Source: Fuerstiella sp. (GTDB lineage Bacteria; Planctomycetota; Planctomycetia; Planctomycetales; Planctomycetaceae). Taken from it: a stretch of 64,000 bases of DNA. The notes under the pieces are model-generated. The model was given only the letters and a program-made list of their open reading frames with translations, made no database searches and was not told the DNA's origin. Both the position numbers and the translations under genes were made by a program. Each line of letters begins with the position of its first letter. Position 1 is the stretch's first letter. This document shows, piece after piece, positions 8,687-16,927 of the stretch. The stretch covers positions 733,559-797,558 of the forward strand of contig JAKVAZ010000006.1 in NCBI GenBank assembly GCA_022447225.1. Direction: 5' to 3'.

Positions 8687-9949
8687 TCAAAGCCGATCGG
8701 GCAAATTTCCGTCTTCGTCAAATGGCAGATCCCGCAGCTCACTGATCACTTCGAGGTCATTTCGTTCCTGGGCCTGCCTCCAGTACGCGGTACCACATTC
8801 CAGCTCCGCAATGCTCTTCGTGTTTTTTATCCAGAGCAACTTGGCGTCCGGCGGGTCAGCAAGTCCAATCTGCGGCAGCATCACATCAATCATTTCCCGA
8901 TCGGTCGGATAATCCAGAGGCAGCATGGCTTCTGCCGGGTATCCGCCGGTCTGCACATTGATCCGTGTCATCTCGATGTTCATTTTTTCAATAGCACGTG
9001 ACCGACAGAACTCTGACAACCCAATCCCTACGGCGCTGCCGTGAGTCTGCACTGATAAATCCCGGATGGCGATCATCTTAATTCGGGGATTGATATCAGG
9101 GGAGGCCTGGTGACAACGATCCTTGCGACCGACCACATTCACGTCCAGTCCGGAACCACTGATGTTCTTGCCAATCTCATCAACCAACAGGATGTCAGCA
9201 GCATCAAACGGCAGTCGAGGCATCCACTGTTTGGCCAGCAGCAGCAGCTCCTTTTCCCGTAATTCCAGCTCATCAGGAGCGATCGCCCTGATTCGGCTTG
9301 TTTCACCGTAGCTGTTCTCAACAATCCCCAGGCCAGCCACGATTGAACAGCGAGCGACCACTTCTCTGGCAACACTGCGTACAATCTGTCCGAATGAAAA
9401 ATCGCGGATGGCTCGATGGTAGACTTTGGCGCCCGCATGCTTGCCCAGCCCGATCAACATCATCTTCATCAGACCACTTTCGATGTCCCCCACAAATGAG
9501 GTGTGCGGCTTCACTCGATTGCAGACAATGACATGATCTGCAGCGAACGCCGTCGCATCGAAATGCACAGGAAAACCCTCGGCCGCATGGCACACGATTC
9601 GGGTCTCCATGCTGGACCGGATCGGGCACCCGCAAAACTCTTCGGTCACACCGTACGATTCAAGGATTCGTCGCTGTCCTTCTGCCGTGCCTCCCCCGTG
9701 GCTTCCCATCGCCGGAACGATAAACGGTTGTGCTCCCAGTCGCCTGACATGATCCACAACGGCCCTGGTAATCGAATCGATGTTGGTGATGCCGCGACTC
9801 CCGGCCGAGATTGCCACCGACTGACCGGCCGAGACAACATTGGTCAGCTGGAGATTCATCAACTCGTTCTCCACCGATCCGGCAATGTCCTCCAGCTGCG
9901 GATCATTAAACTTCTGACGAATCCGAAATATCTGCGGATAAGCAGGCAT
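8687..9949 (-). CDS. LarA-like nickel-pincer-nucleotide isomerase family protein (DUF2088)
   Basis: 420 residues matching the lactate racemase (LarA) superfamily. The DUF2088-type N-terminal half carries MGSHGGGTAEG (about 81-91), RVKPHTSF (about 145-152) and a downstream GLGKHAGAKVYH segment, supplying the histidines and lysines expected around a nickel-pincer nucleotide. The family racemises or epimerises 2-hydroxy acids and sugar acids; the substrate here is unknown. No larB, larC or larE cofactor gene is in the window. The ATG at 9949 is preferred; a TTG directly before it (9952) shares the same AAGGA ribosome binding site. Confidence 0.8.
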   Translation of the reverse strand: MPAYPQIFRIRQKFNDPQLEDIAGSVENELMNLQLTNVVSAGQSVAISAGSRGITNIDSITRAVVDHVRRLGAQPFIVPAMGSHGGGTAEGQRRILESYGVTEEFCGCPIRSSMETRIVCHAAEGFPVHFDATAFAADHVIVCNRVKPHTSFVGDIESGLMKMMLIGLGKHAGAKVYHRAIRDFSFGQIVRSVAREVVARCSIVAGLGIVENSYGETSRIRAIAPDELELREKELLLLAKQWMPRLPFDAADILLVDEIGKNISGSGLDVNVVGRKDRCHQASPDINPRIKMIAIRDLSVQTHGSAVGIGLSEFCRSRAIEKMNIEMTRINVQTGGYPAEAMLPLDYPTDREMIDVMLPQIGLADPPDAKLLWIKNTKSIAELECGTAYWRQAQERNDLEVISELRDLPFDEDGNLPDRL

Positions 9950-10315
9950 CAACTGATTTTCCTTACCGATGACCGTATCACGACACGACGAAGTCTATAC
10001 CTGACGAGAAGCCTGTGATTTCAAGAGCTGCCCGCTCAATAATGATCATAACAGTTCAGGCTGTCACTGAGACGTTGCCTGCACGTCACTTTGCCAGCCA
10101 CCGTCCAAACAGGATCTGCCTTTGCATCTCCTGCCTGAAACGTCCTTGATGATTGTTACGCTCGGCGTGATAATACGTGGTATAACCGTAGAGAATACGA
10201 CAAGGAATTCCCTGGACACCTGCAGCGAGCCTTAAACAGCTTGCGGGAACCGGGACCAGCTGCTTTAATTGAGACAGTACGCAGTTAGATATCGGCGAAG
10301 CCGAAGGGATGAATC
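9950..10315. other. Divergent intergenic region
   Basis: Lies between the leftward LarA-like gene and the rightward DUF1501 gene and should hold both promoters. AAGGGA at 10304-10309 is the ribosome binding site of the DUF1501 gene. Several AT-rich hexamers around 10150-10190 could be promoter boxes, but none has convincing spacing. No gene or repeat seen. Confidence 0.4.
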
Positions 10316-11689
10316 ATGGCTGGACAGACGGGTCGAGCATCGTTAGCTGGGTTCACACGGCGTCGATGGCTGCAGAGTGGTGGAGCGGCAGTGGCGTCCG
10401 GCATCTGGCCGTCTCTGCTGACAGCGCGGTCCAGCAGTGGAGCGTCGGCTCCTGCTCGTCAGGCAATCATCATTTATCTGCAGGGTGGACTGTCACACTA
10501 CGAGAGCTTCGACCCCAAACCCAATGCCTCAACCGAGTATCGCGGTGAGTTCCAGTCAATTGCAACAAGTCTGCCGGGGATTCGGTTTTGCGAACATATG
10601 CCACGACTGGCAGCGCGTGCTCACCAATTCAATGTGATTCGCAGTACATTTGTTGATTCGCCTTCTCATGAGCATGCAATTCACAGTTCACTGACCGGAT
10701 GGCAACCTCCAGGTTCCCCCAGAATTCTGGCCGGTGAACTGGTCCGGAACAAACTGCATCCCGCAGTCGGTGCTGTTGTCGCACGCGGTCGCAGGGACGA
10801 ACGCCCGGGCCTGCCCGGTTACGTGACGGTCCCGCACGCCGGGCAGCTGGGAGCTCGGGTCCACTATGCAGGAGCGGGCATGCTGGGAGTTAACTACGAG
10901 CCCGTCGATTCCGGCATGCCTCCGGTTCGCGCAGATCAGCCGTTCACCGGTCCGTCTGACCTGCAACTCAGCAGCAAATTAAACAGCCGCCGGATTCGCG
11001 ATCGACTCACGTTACTGGATGGTATGCAGCGGAGCGATTTCTCCCCACTCGAACTCGAGGGACTGGGGCCTTATCATCGTCAGGCCTACGAGATTCTTTC
11101 CGGTGGAGCGGCGGCTCAGGCTTTCAATTTGTCCGCCGAACCACAACGGGTGCGAGAACAGTATGGCCATCATCTGTGGGGTCAGCAAACCGTACTGGCC
11201 CGCAGACTGGCTGAAGCGGGAGTCCCCATGACGCTGATGAACTTCACGCTCAACCAGGTGAAGGGACAGGACTGGGACACTCACAAAGACAATTTCGGAC
11301 TCATGAAGGACGTTCTGCTCCCGCCCATGGATCTGGCGGTGAGCACACTGCTGGACGACCTTGAGGTACGTGGCCTGCTGGACACCACGCTGGTTGCGAT
11401 GTTCGGTGAATTCGGTCGTACTCCGCGGATCAATAAAGACGCGGGACGCGATCATTGGGAGAAGGTGTTCTCGGTGATGCTTGCCGGAGGTGGACTCAAG
11501 TCCGGCGTGGTCGTTGGCAACAGTACACGCGATGGTGACTTGCCCCTGAACCGCCCGGTGCATCTCAACGATGTACTGGCAACGATCTATCACCAGCTGG
11601 GCGTTCCGTGCGACGAAGTGATTCACGACGAACTTGATCGCCCGTTTCCGGTTCTGCCTCACGGCACGCCAGTCCCGGAACTGCTCTAA
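10316..11689 (+). CDS. Tat-exported DUF1501 protein (first of three)
   Basis: 457 residues. The N-terminus has a twin-arginine signal (TRRRWLQSGG) followed by a hydrophobic stretch, so it is exported folded. The body has DUF1501 hallmarks: YLQGGLSHYESFDPKP, CEHMPRLA, WDTHKDN, MFGEFGRTPRIN, GRDHWEKVFSVMLAGGG, and the C-terminal PVLPHGTPVPELL. DUF1501 belongs to the alkaline phosphatase/sulfatase-like superfamily but lacks an established activity. In planctomycetes it usually sits next to a DUF1549/DUF1553 cytochrome-like gene; none is adjacent here. AGGG lies 7 bases before the ATG. Confidence 0.9.
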   Translation: MAGQTGRASLAGFTRRRWLQSGGAAVASGIWPSLLTARSSSGASAPARQAIIIYLQGGLSHYESFDPKPNASTEYRGEFQSIATSLPGIRFCEHMPRLAARAHQFNVIRSTFVDSPSHEHAIHSSLTGWQPPGSPRILAGELVRNKLHPAVGAVVARGRRDERPGLPGYVTVPHAGQLGARVHYAGAGMLGVNYEPVDSGMPPVRADQPFTGPSDLQLSSKLNSRRIRDRLTLLDGMQRSDFSPLELEGLGPYHRQAYEILSGGAAAQAFNLSAEPQRVREQYGHHLWGQQTVLARRLAEAGVPMTLMNFTLNQVKGQDWDTHKDNFGLMKDVLLPPMDLAVSTLLDDLEVRGLLDTTLVAMFGEFGRTPRINKDAGRDHWEKVFSVMLAGGGLKSGVVVGNSTRDGDLPLNRPVHLNDVLATIYHQLGVPCDEVIHDELDRPFPVLPHGTPVPELL

Positions 11690-11858
11690 TTAAGCGAAAT
11701 CAGTACGATCGGTTGTTGGTTGCCCGGTAAACTGCATGTTTTGTCGAAACCGGAACGGTCGCAGTTTCCGCTTCCTTTTGTGTGGTCATTCCGCAGTGGC
11801 GCCACACTGGTACCACGTTTCACGCGAATGGTGCTGCTGAAAAATCCGTTCTTCAGAA

Positions 11859-13811
11859 TCACCATGGATGTGATAGTGTTGGCTGATTGGCATATCGCTG
11901 CACGGCTATGATCAGTTCTGCCCCGGCGCCGGGTTCCAGCCGGACTGAAAAATGTCGACGATTGACCGGGTATTTTTTGTCACCGGTCTTAACCCAAAGA
12001 CACTCATGTTCACCGTACGCCCCTGTCTGGATGACAACATCTCTTGAATGAAGCTGGTTAACATTCACCAAAGTAACCCTGGTATGTCTCTGATCCATGC
12101 GCGTCACCAGAGACGCAACATCCGGCGGCAGTCCTGCTCGGTGATTTTCGGGATCAAAGTATCTGACTCGGGTATGCAGAGTCCAGACCCTGCCTGTTAG
12201 ATTTCCGCCCAGCATCAGCCTGACCAGTTCATTGACGTCGGCCGGATTGTATTTCAGAGACCAGTCCGCCAGACGTGTGTCCGGGGTGGTGGGTTCATCC
12301 CGCATGTTTGCCATCCTGCTTCTGATGACTTCAAGCTGACTGCGGAGCGACTCCTCGGGGTAATCAGGATTGGCACCCTCCAGAAAATCAATCCATCCGT
12401 TTCCGCGCAATCTGTTCAAGTCTTTCCGGTCCATCGACCAGAGATAGATATCGATGAGTTCTGAAATGTAGAGATTTGATGTCCAGTTGTACCATCCTTC
12501 CACGCCCTGACCGTCCGGCACATCGAGCTTTTCGTCAACGACATCAAACACGTCGTATTTCCGGGGTTCGTCTCTACCAATGTGGATACCGTAATTGGAT
12601 GGAATCATCTCGACACCATCAATGATCTTTTTGTGCTCATACAGGTTGTCCAGCTGAGTCCGCAGCGCGTCGATGTAGCCTGAGTCTCCTGTCAGCAAAT
12701 AAGCGTTACCCATCCCGGGCCAGACGCCCCAAAAGACATGGCTTTCATGCTCGTGTCTTTTGGTCCAGTGGTAATAGGAGAAGTTCCACCCGTAAGTACC
12801 CATGTACCACTTCTGAGTTTCTGCCTGTTTGTCCAGATACCATTTGTCGGCGACTCCTGTACCAATTTTTCCGTCTGATCCCACATTCGACGGAAAATTT
12901 CCTCCCGTGGCATCAGCGCGTTCCTTCCAGGCATCTGCATATTCCAACAGCCAGTCACGATACTTCGATTCATGCTCCAGCATGAATGCATTGAGTGCCA
13001 GTTGTGTGGCGCACAGGTTTAACGGGTGATCGCCGGCGGTGCTTTGCGGAAAATAATAGAAATGATGAATGATACCGGAGTATTCCTCAGCGTAATCCAT
13101 CATCGTGGTTCTGCCGCCGTTGTGATGCAGCAAATGAAATTTGCCCCGGGTTAAATCGCCGCCCCAGTCATAAGCGGTACCTTCCCTGAGCATGGGTCCC
13201 CTGCTGCCGGTCCAGAAACTTCGAATCATCCGCTGCTGCCGGTCATAGTTGAGGGCATCAGGGTCTTCATTGAGATAAAATCCGGCAAACCGTCGAAACC
13301 TGGTTTGCATCAGTTTGTGATCAGGCTCCGAGAGTCCCTGGTGAATCAGGCCCTGATAGCCTTCCGCCTGATGCATGAAGTCAGACATCGGCATGAACTC
13401 TTTGTAGTAAGCTCCTTCAGAAGCGACATCGGTGGAACTCGTGGTGACCTGCGAATACTGTCGGTAGGTTCCCTCAAGTCCCTGCTTATAAAGTTGCAGC
13501 ACATTGTCAGACGCACCAAGGGCATGCAGGATGGTCCAGTTTTTGAAATTCTCGATGGCGTCGTCGGTTCCATCAAGGGCCCCCCACCTTGCAACATGCA
13601 GCAGGTAGCCTCTTTCATCGAAGAAGTGATCATAAAAATCACTGACGGCTGCGCCTGCGGTCTCCAGCAGTTCACGCTCCAGCAACGCCCACTCTGGCGG
13701 AGACATCGGAGTCGCGATGCGTATGGAATCCTGAGCTTCCGCATTCATACCTAACAACGTGGAACCAACAGCCAACAGCCACAGCACGCTTGGAAATATG
13801 ACAGATTTCAT
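11859..13811 (-). CDS. Secreted protein of unknown function, paralogue A
   Basis: 650 residues with a signal peptide (hydrophobic 8-22, cleaved near AEA). It shares long collinear similarity with the gene at 60480-62294: WALLER, RGYLL, WTILHALG, FAGFYLNEDP, GSRGP, GDHPLN, ALNAFML, TTPDTRL, LVRLMLGG, VNVN and RLEPGAGAELII all have counterparts in the same order. Regular helix-rich repeats with Trp and Tyr (LLEYADAWKE, GNAYLLTGDSGYIDALR) resemble an (alpha/alpha) toroid, and the C-terminal 120 residues look like a beta-sandwich, a layout common in glycoside hydrolases and polysaccharide lyases. The enzymatic role is inference; catalytic residues are not identified. AGGG lies 8 bases before the ATG. 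Confidence 0.82.
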   Translation of the reverse strand: MKSVIFPSVLWLLAVGSTLLGMNAEAQDSIRIATPMSPPEWALLERELLETAGAAVSDFYDHFFDERGYLLHVARWGALDGTDDAIENFKNWTILHALGASDNVLQLYKQGLEGTYRQYSQVTTSSTDVASEGAYYKEFMPMSDFMHQAEGYQGLIHQGLSEPDHKLMQTRFRRFAGFYLNEDPDALNYDRQQRMIRSFWTGSRGPMLREGTAYDWGGDLTRGKFHLLHHNGGRTTMMDYAEEYSGIIHHFYYFPQSTAGDHPLNLCATQLALNAFMLEHESKYRDWLLEYADAWKERADATGGNFPSNVGSDGKIGTGVADKWYLDKQAETQKWYMGTYGWNFSYYHWTKRHEHESHVFWGVWPGMGNAYLLTGDSGYIDALRTQLDNLYEHKKIIDGVEMIPSNYGIHIGRDEPRKYDVFDVVDEKLDVPDGQGVEGWYNWTSNLYISELIDIYLWSMDRKDLNRLRGNGWIDFLEGANPDYPEESLRSQLEVIRSRMANMRDEPTTPDTRLADWSLKYNPADVNELVRLMLGGNLTGRVWTLHTRVRYFDPENHRAGLPPDVASLVTRMDQRHTRVTLVNVNQLHSRDVVIQTGAYGEHECLWVKTGDKKYPVNRRHFSVRLEPGAGAELIIAVQRYANQPTLSHPW

Positions 13812-13984
13812 TTTCGTTACCCTTTTTTACTCAACAGGCTGCCGGTGACTCAAAGAAACACAAATCCGCCGAACAACGGAAACTTCAACTCAGTTCACCG
13901 TCCTCGGCTTCCTTTAGTCACTGCGCTGTTCTGAGCAGAACGTGTTACGACGGTGAGCGTCTGGTCCGTACACCTGGCAAAACG

Positions 13985-15301
13985 TCATTCTTCCTCGATG
14001 CGATAGAGATGAGTATCACTTCTCAGAAACAGAGCACCATCAGCCACCGCGGGTGAGGCTTTGAACGTGCCGCTAAGCTGGTTGGTCGCCAGAATCTCGT
14101 GTTCTCTTCCCGCGGTCAAAACAGTTGTCCTGCCGTCACGACCGCAGAAATAGATCCGACCGGCGACTTCGACTGGCGAAGCATCGTGGTTGCCTCCAAG
14201 TCGTTCACGCCAGTACTCCTCACCGGTAAGCGCATCAACGCAGGTCGCCACTCCACTTGTGTCAATGACGTACAGTTCCTGGTCGACCAGCAGCGGAGAC
14301 GGAACATGGGCGATCCCTTTCGATCGCTGCCACACGACCTCGTCTTCAGGAATCCGACCAGAGCCGGGACGAAAAGCGTAAACACAAAAATGGTCCTGCG
14401 CGACAGAACCCACCACATAAAACAGACCATGTCCATACGACGGTCGACAGACGATCGAGAAACCCGTGTACGGCATCCACCAGAGTTCCCGGCCGGTCTT
14501 CAGATCATACGCCGCCACGTGATCGGCTCCGTTGCTCACCAGCTGGGGGAGACCGTCAACGGTCTGCACCAGCGGAGTCGAGTACGCCATCTTTGAAATT
14601 CGTGATCCTTCCGGACGACTGGCATCTCTCTCTGCAGCCGCCTCAAGATGCGATCGATGTTGAAGCCACCGGGTTTCTCCTGTCTGTTTGTCGAGCGCCA
14701 CCAGAAACTGGTTGTCGATTCCGTCGCAGGTCAGGATCAGCAGATCCTCGTGAAGAATCGGAGAGCTTCCTGCTCCCTGGAACGCGTTGTATTCGAATTC
14801 GGTATTTGTCCAGATAATGTTGCCCTCAGTATCAAGACAGACAGTTCCACGAGGCCCGAAATGGACGTAGACATGCGCACCGTCAAGCACCGGTGTCGGG
14901 GAGGCGAATCCGTTCGTTTCGTGCCGCCGACCAGGCTCCGAAGTCGTTAATACTTCGAGGTCATGCAGGAGCTGTCCGGAAGTTGAATCAATACAGAGGG
15001 CGTGGAGAGATTTACCTTCGTTTCTGGCGCTGGTCATCCACACCTGGTTTCCGGCAATCACGGGCGACGACCATCCTTCACCAGGGACTGCAGTTTTCCA
15101 GGCCACGTTCTCCTGTTCGCTCCAGTGAACAGGTGTCCCTTTCTGATCGGAGTGTCCCTGGCCGTCCGGACCGCGAAACTGCGGCCATTCCGCTGACACA
15201 CTTCCGGAAAACAGGATTCCCAGGACACAGACTGAAATGATTCGTTTAAAAAAAGTAACGACCACAGATGAAAGTCCGGCAAACAGAGAATGGAGAAACA
15301 C
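13985..15301 (-). CDS. Exported PQQ-binding-like beta-propeller protein
   Basis: 438 residues, with a hydrophobic signal segment (about 20-37, ending GSVSA) and then repeated propeller motifs: WPQFRGPDGQG, NVAWKTAVPGEGWSSPV, GETRWLQ, GRELWWM, TGEEYWRERLGG. This PQQ-like repeat family (also in BamB and quinoprotein dehydrogenases) is very common among planctomycete exported proteins. Ligands for PQQ or calcium are not evident, so it is more likely a structural or binding propeller than a dehydrogenase. The start is uncertain: a GTG at 15301 opens the frame, but a GTG at 15265 would give a more compact signal peptide; neither has a clear ribosome binding site. Confidence 0.82.
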   Translation of the reverse strand: MFLHSLFAGLSSVVVTFFKRIISVCVLGILFSGSVSAEWPQFRGPDGQGHSDQKGTPVHWSEQENVAWKTAVPGEGWSSPVIAGNQVWMTSARNEGKSLHALCIDSTSGQLLHDLEVLTTSEPGRRHETNGFASPTPVLDGAHVYVHFGPRGTVCLDTEGNIIWTNTEFEYNAFQGAGSSPILHEDLLILTCDGIDNQFLVALDKQTGETRWLQHRSHLEAAAERDASRPEGSRISKMAYSTPLVQTVDGLPQLVSNGADHVAAYDLKTGRELWWMPYTGFSIVCRPSYGHGLFYVVGSVAQDHFCVYAFRPGSGRIPEDEVVWQRSKGIAHVPSPLLVDQELYVIDTSGVATCVDALTGEEYWRERLGGNHDASPVEVAGRIYFCGRDGRTTVLTAGREHEILATNQLSGTFKASPAVADGALFLRSDTHLYRIEEE

Positions 15302-15488
15302 AACAGCACAGACTCGCAGCAGATCGGAACCTCACCCGAATTTCAAGTGTGGATTCCGGTTTGCCTGATTCCGCCGGGTGGAAAACTGCAAATTGCACGG
15401 CGCACAGCGTCAAGCCCCGCGCAGTCCCAGACTGCGAAGCATGCAAAGACCGAACCTGGGCGACAGCACACGCAAATCAGTTCACTTT

Positions 15489-15950
15489 TTCAAGCACCTT
15501 ATTGCATCGGGCTGCGCGTATCCCATGGGATTGCTGCGGCCGATCACGACAGAGACGGCGATCCTGATCTTTTCGGTTCCGCCCCGGGACACGGACAGGC
15601 CATGTGACATAAATGCTTCGACGGGCCGTCAGGTGACGTGGAATAGAACAATCACATGTTTGTTGGCGTTCCGCCTCCACGGCACGAAGATCACGCTGAC
15701 ATGGATGATTATGGCAATTCCAACGGCGTGTCGGCCGTGGGGATGTCGAAGCTCGGGAACAATGAGTCCCACTACATCGCCTGGATTCCAAACCGCCAGC
15801 GGCACCTGCTCAAAAACAACTGGCGACGCGCTAACAACATGCTCATTGCGGATCTCAACGACAACAATCGTCCGAACATTATTGCAGCTGCCGAGCATAT
15901 GAGCCGGGACGTATGGTAGTGGCAGAACGAAGCATGCACGCCGCCTGTCT
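15489..15950 (+). pseudogene. Decayed FG-GAP/VCBS repeat protein gene
   Basis: Fragments of an FG-GAP repeat protein are spread over two frames. HLIASGCAYPMG reads in one frame up to 15527; after a one-base loss at the GG of 15528-15529 the text continues as GIAAADHDRDGDPDLF in the next frame. A later piece reads NNMLIADLNDNNRPNIIAAAEH, then V-W-stop-W-Q-N, where the TAG at 15917 replaces an expected Trp codon. Further stops lie at 15605 and 15644. The D-x-D-x-D-G calcium-loop pattern (DHDRDGDPD, DLNDNNRPN) is characteristic of the family. The 5' part is unclear and runs against the start of the PQQ-like gene; the 3' end runs toward the Cys-rich gene. Confidence 0.6.
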
Positions 15951-16201
15951 CCGATCTTCCCACGGCAGCCCGACGGGGCATACCGACCATTGCCCAACAG
16001 AGCGCGAAGGCATGACGTTCTGCCAACACACTGGCAGCCGTTGGTCTGGAAATGAATTCAGGAGTCTCCACCGTCGAAGTCAACGTACGGAAAACGGCGG
16101 AAGGTGAATTGGTCATCCGTACCGGAGATGCTCCTGACAGCACGACCAGCCGGACAGGTCTCGTCAGGAACCGCACTCTGGTCGAATTTCTCTTTCCTGC
16201 T

Positions 16202-16741
16202 CTAAGGAGCGCACGGAACACAGCCGGACGCAGGAGCGCAACACTGTTCACCACAACCTTTGCCACCGCCGGAATCCTGCGTGCAGGCAACCGACCATTC
16301 CCACACACACTCTTCGACTTCGTATTCCTGTTTCTTCATTTTACGAACCTGGCGAATACGACATCCCGTCAATTTTGAAAAGAGGCTCCCCAGAATTCCG
16401 GATTCGGCATGGCAGCGTGGACTGTCCTGGCAGCCCTCGACTCCACATTCATTGCACGTGCCGTCTCTTCCGGAGTTGTTACTACTCCGAAAGAACGGAA
16501 AAGGACATGGCGGCAGCCGGACCGGCGGAATACAGATGTAACTGCATTCAACGTTGTAACAATGTTTCTTGACTTTTTTGATTTTGACCGTGTTTTGACA
16601 GCTGAGATTCGTTGGCTGACAACTGCTGATGCACGTGTCACCACATCCGTCCGGTTTGCAGGTACCAACGTCAGCCTGGCCGGACCGCGTTCCCAGAGTC
16701 AGGACGAATGCCAACACGACAAAGCATTGTAAAACGTTCAT
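16202..16741 (-). CDS. Small secreted cysteine-rich protein of unknown function
   Basis: 179 residues from an ATG that opens a clean signal peptide (MNVLQCFVVLAFVLTLG, ending near QAD). The mature part holds 21 cysteines in about 155 residues, many in C-x-x-C or C-C spacing near the ends. Two similar basic segments (KIKKVKKHCYNVECSYIC and RQVRKMKKQEYEVEECVW) suggest an internal duplication. It ends CCAPASGCVPCAP. Disulfide-stabilised surface or wall proteins of this style occur in planctomycetes, but I recognise no named family. The gene lies directly downstream of the porin start region and is read leftward like it. An upstream GTG/ATG extension to 16909 has no signal-peptide logic. Confidence 0.6.
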   Translation of the reverse strand: MNVLQCFVVLAFVLTLGTRSGQADVGTCKPDGCGDTCISSCQPTNLSCQNTVKIKKVKKHCYNVECSYICIPPVRLPPCPFPFFRSSNNSGRDGTCNECGVEGCQDSPRCHAESGILGSLFSKLTGCRIRQVRKMKKQEYEVEECVWEWSVACTQDSGGGKGCGEQCCAPASGCVPCAP

Positions 16742-16927
16742 ATTATGTTTCTTTTGGAAGACGGGATGTTGATTTGAGAACGAGTGGTTTGAGAGCCGTA
16801 CGCGTCCGGCACAAACCGGTACCAATGCAGCACCGTCCCCCGGAAAGAAACCGTATTGGCGACATCGGATACAGAAAACCGGCTCCCCCCCCAGGGAACT
16901 CATGACCACAGGGAATACTCAGACAAC

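Noticed and set aside
16052..16378. 108-codon plus-strand frame opposite the Cys-rich gene
   Set aside because: Its second half is the complement of the better supported Cys-rich gene; the first half might be the end of the FG-GAP remnant but I could not confirm it.
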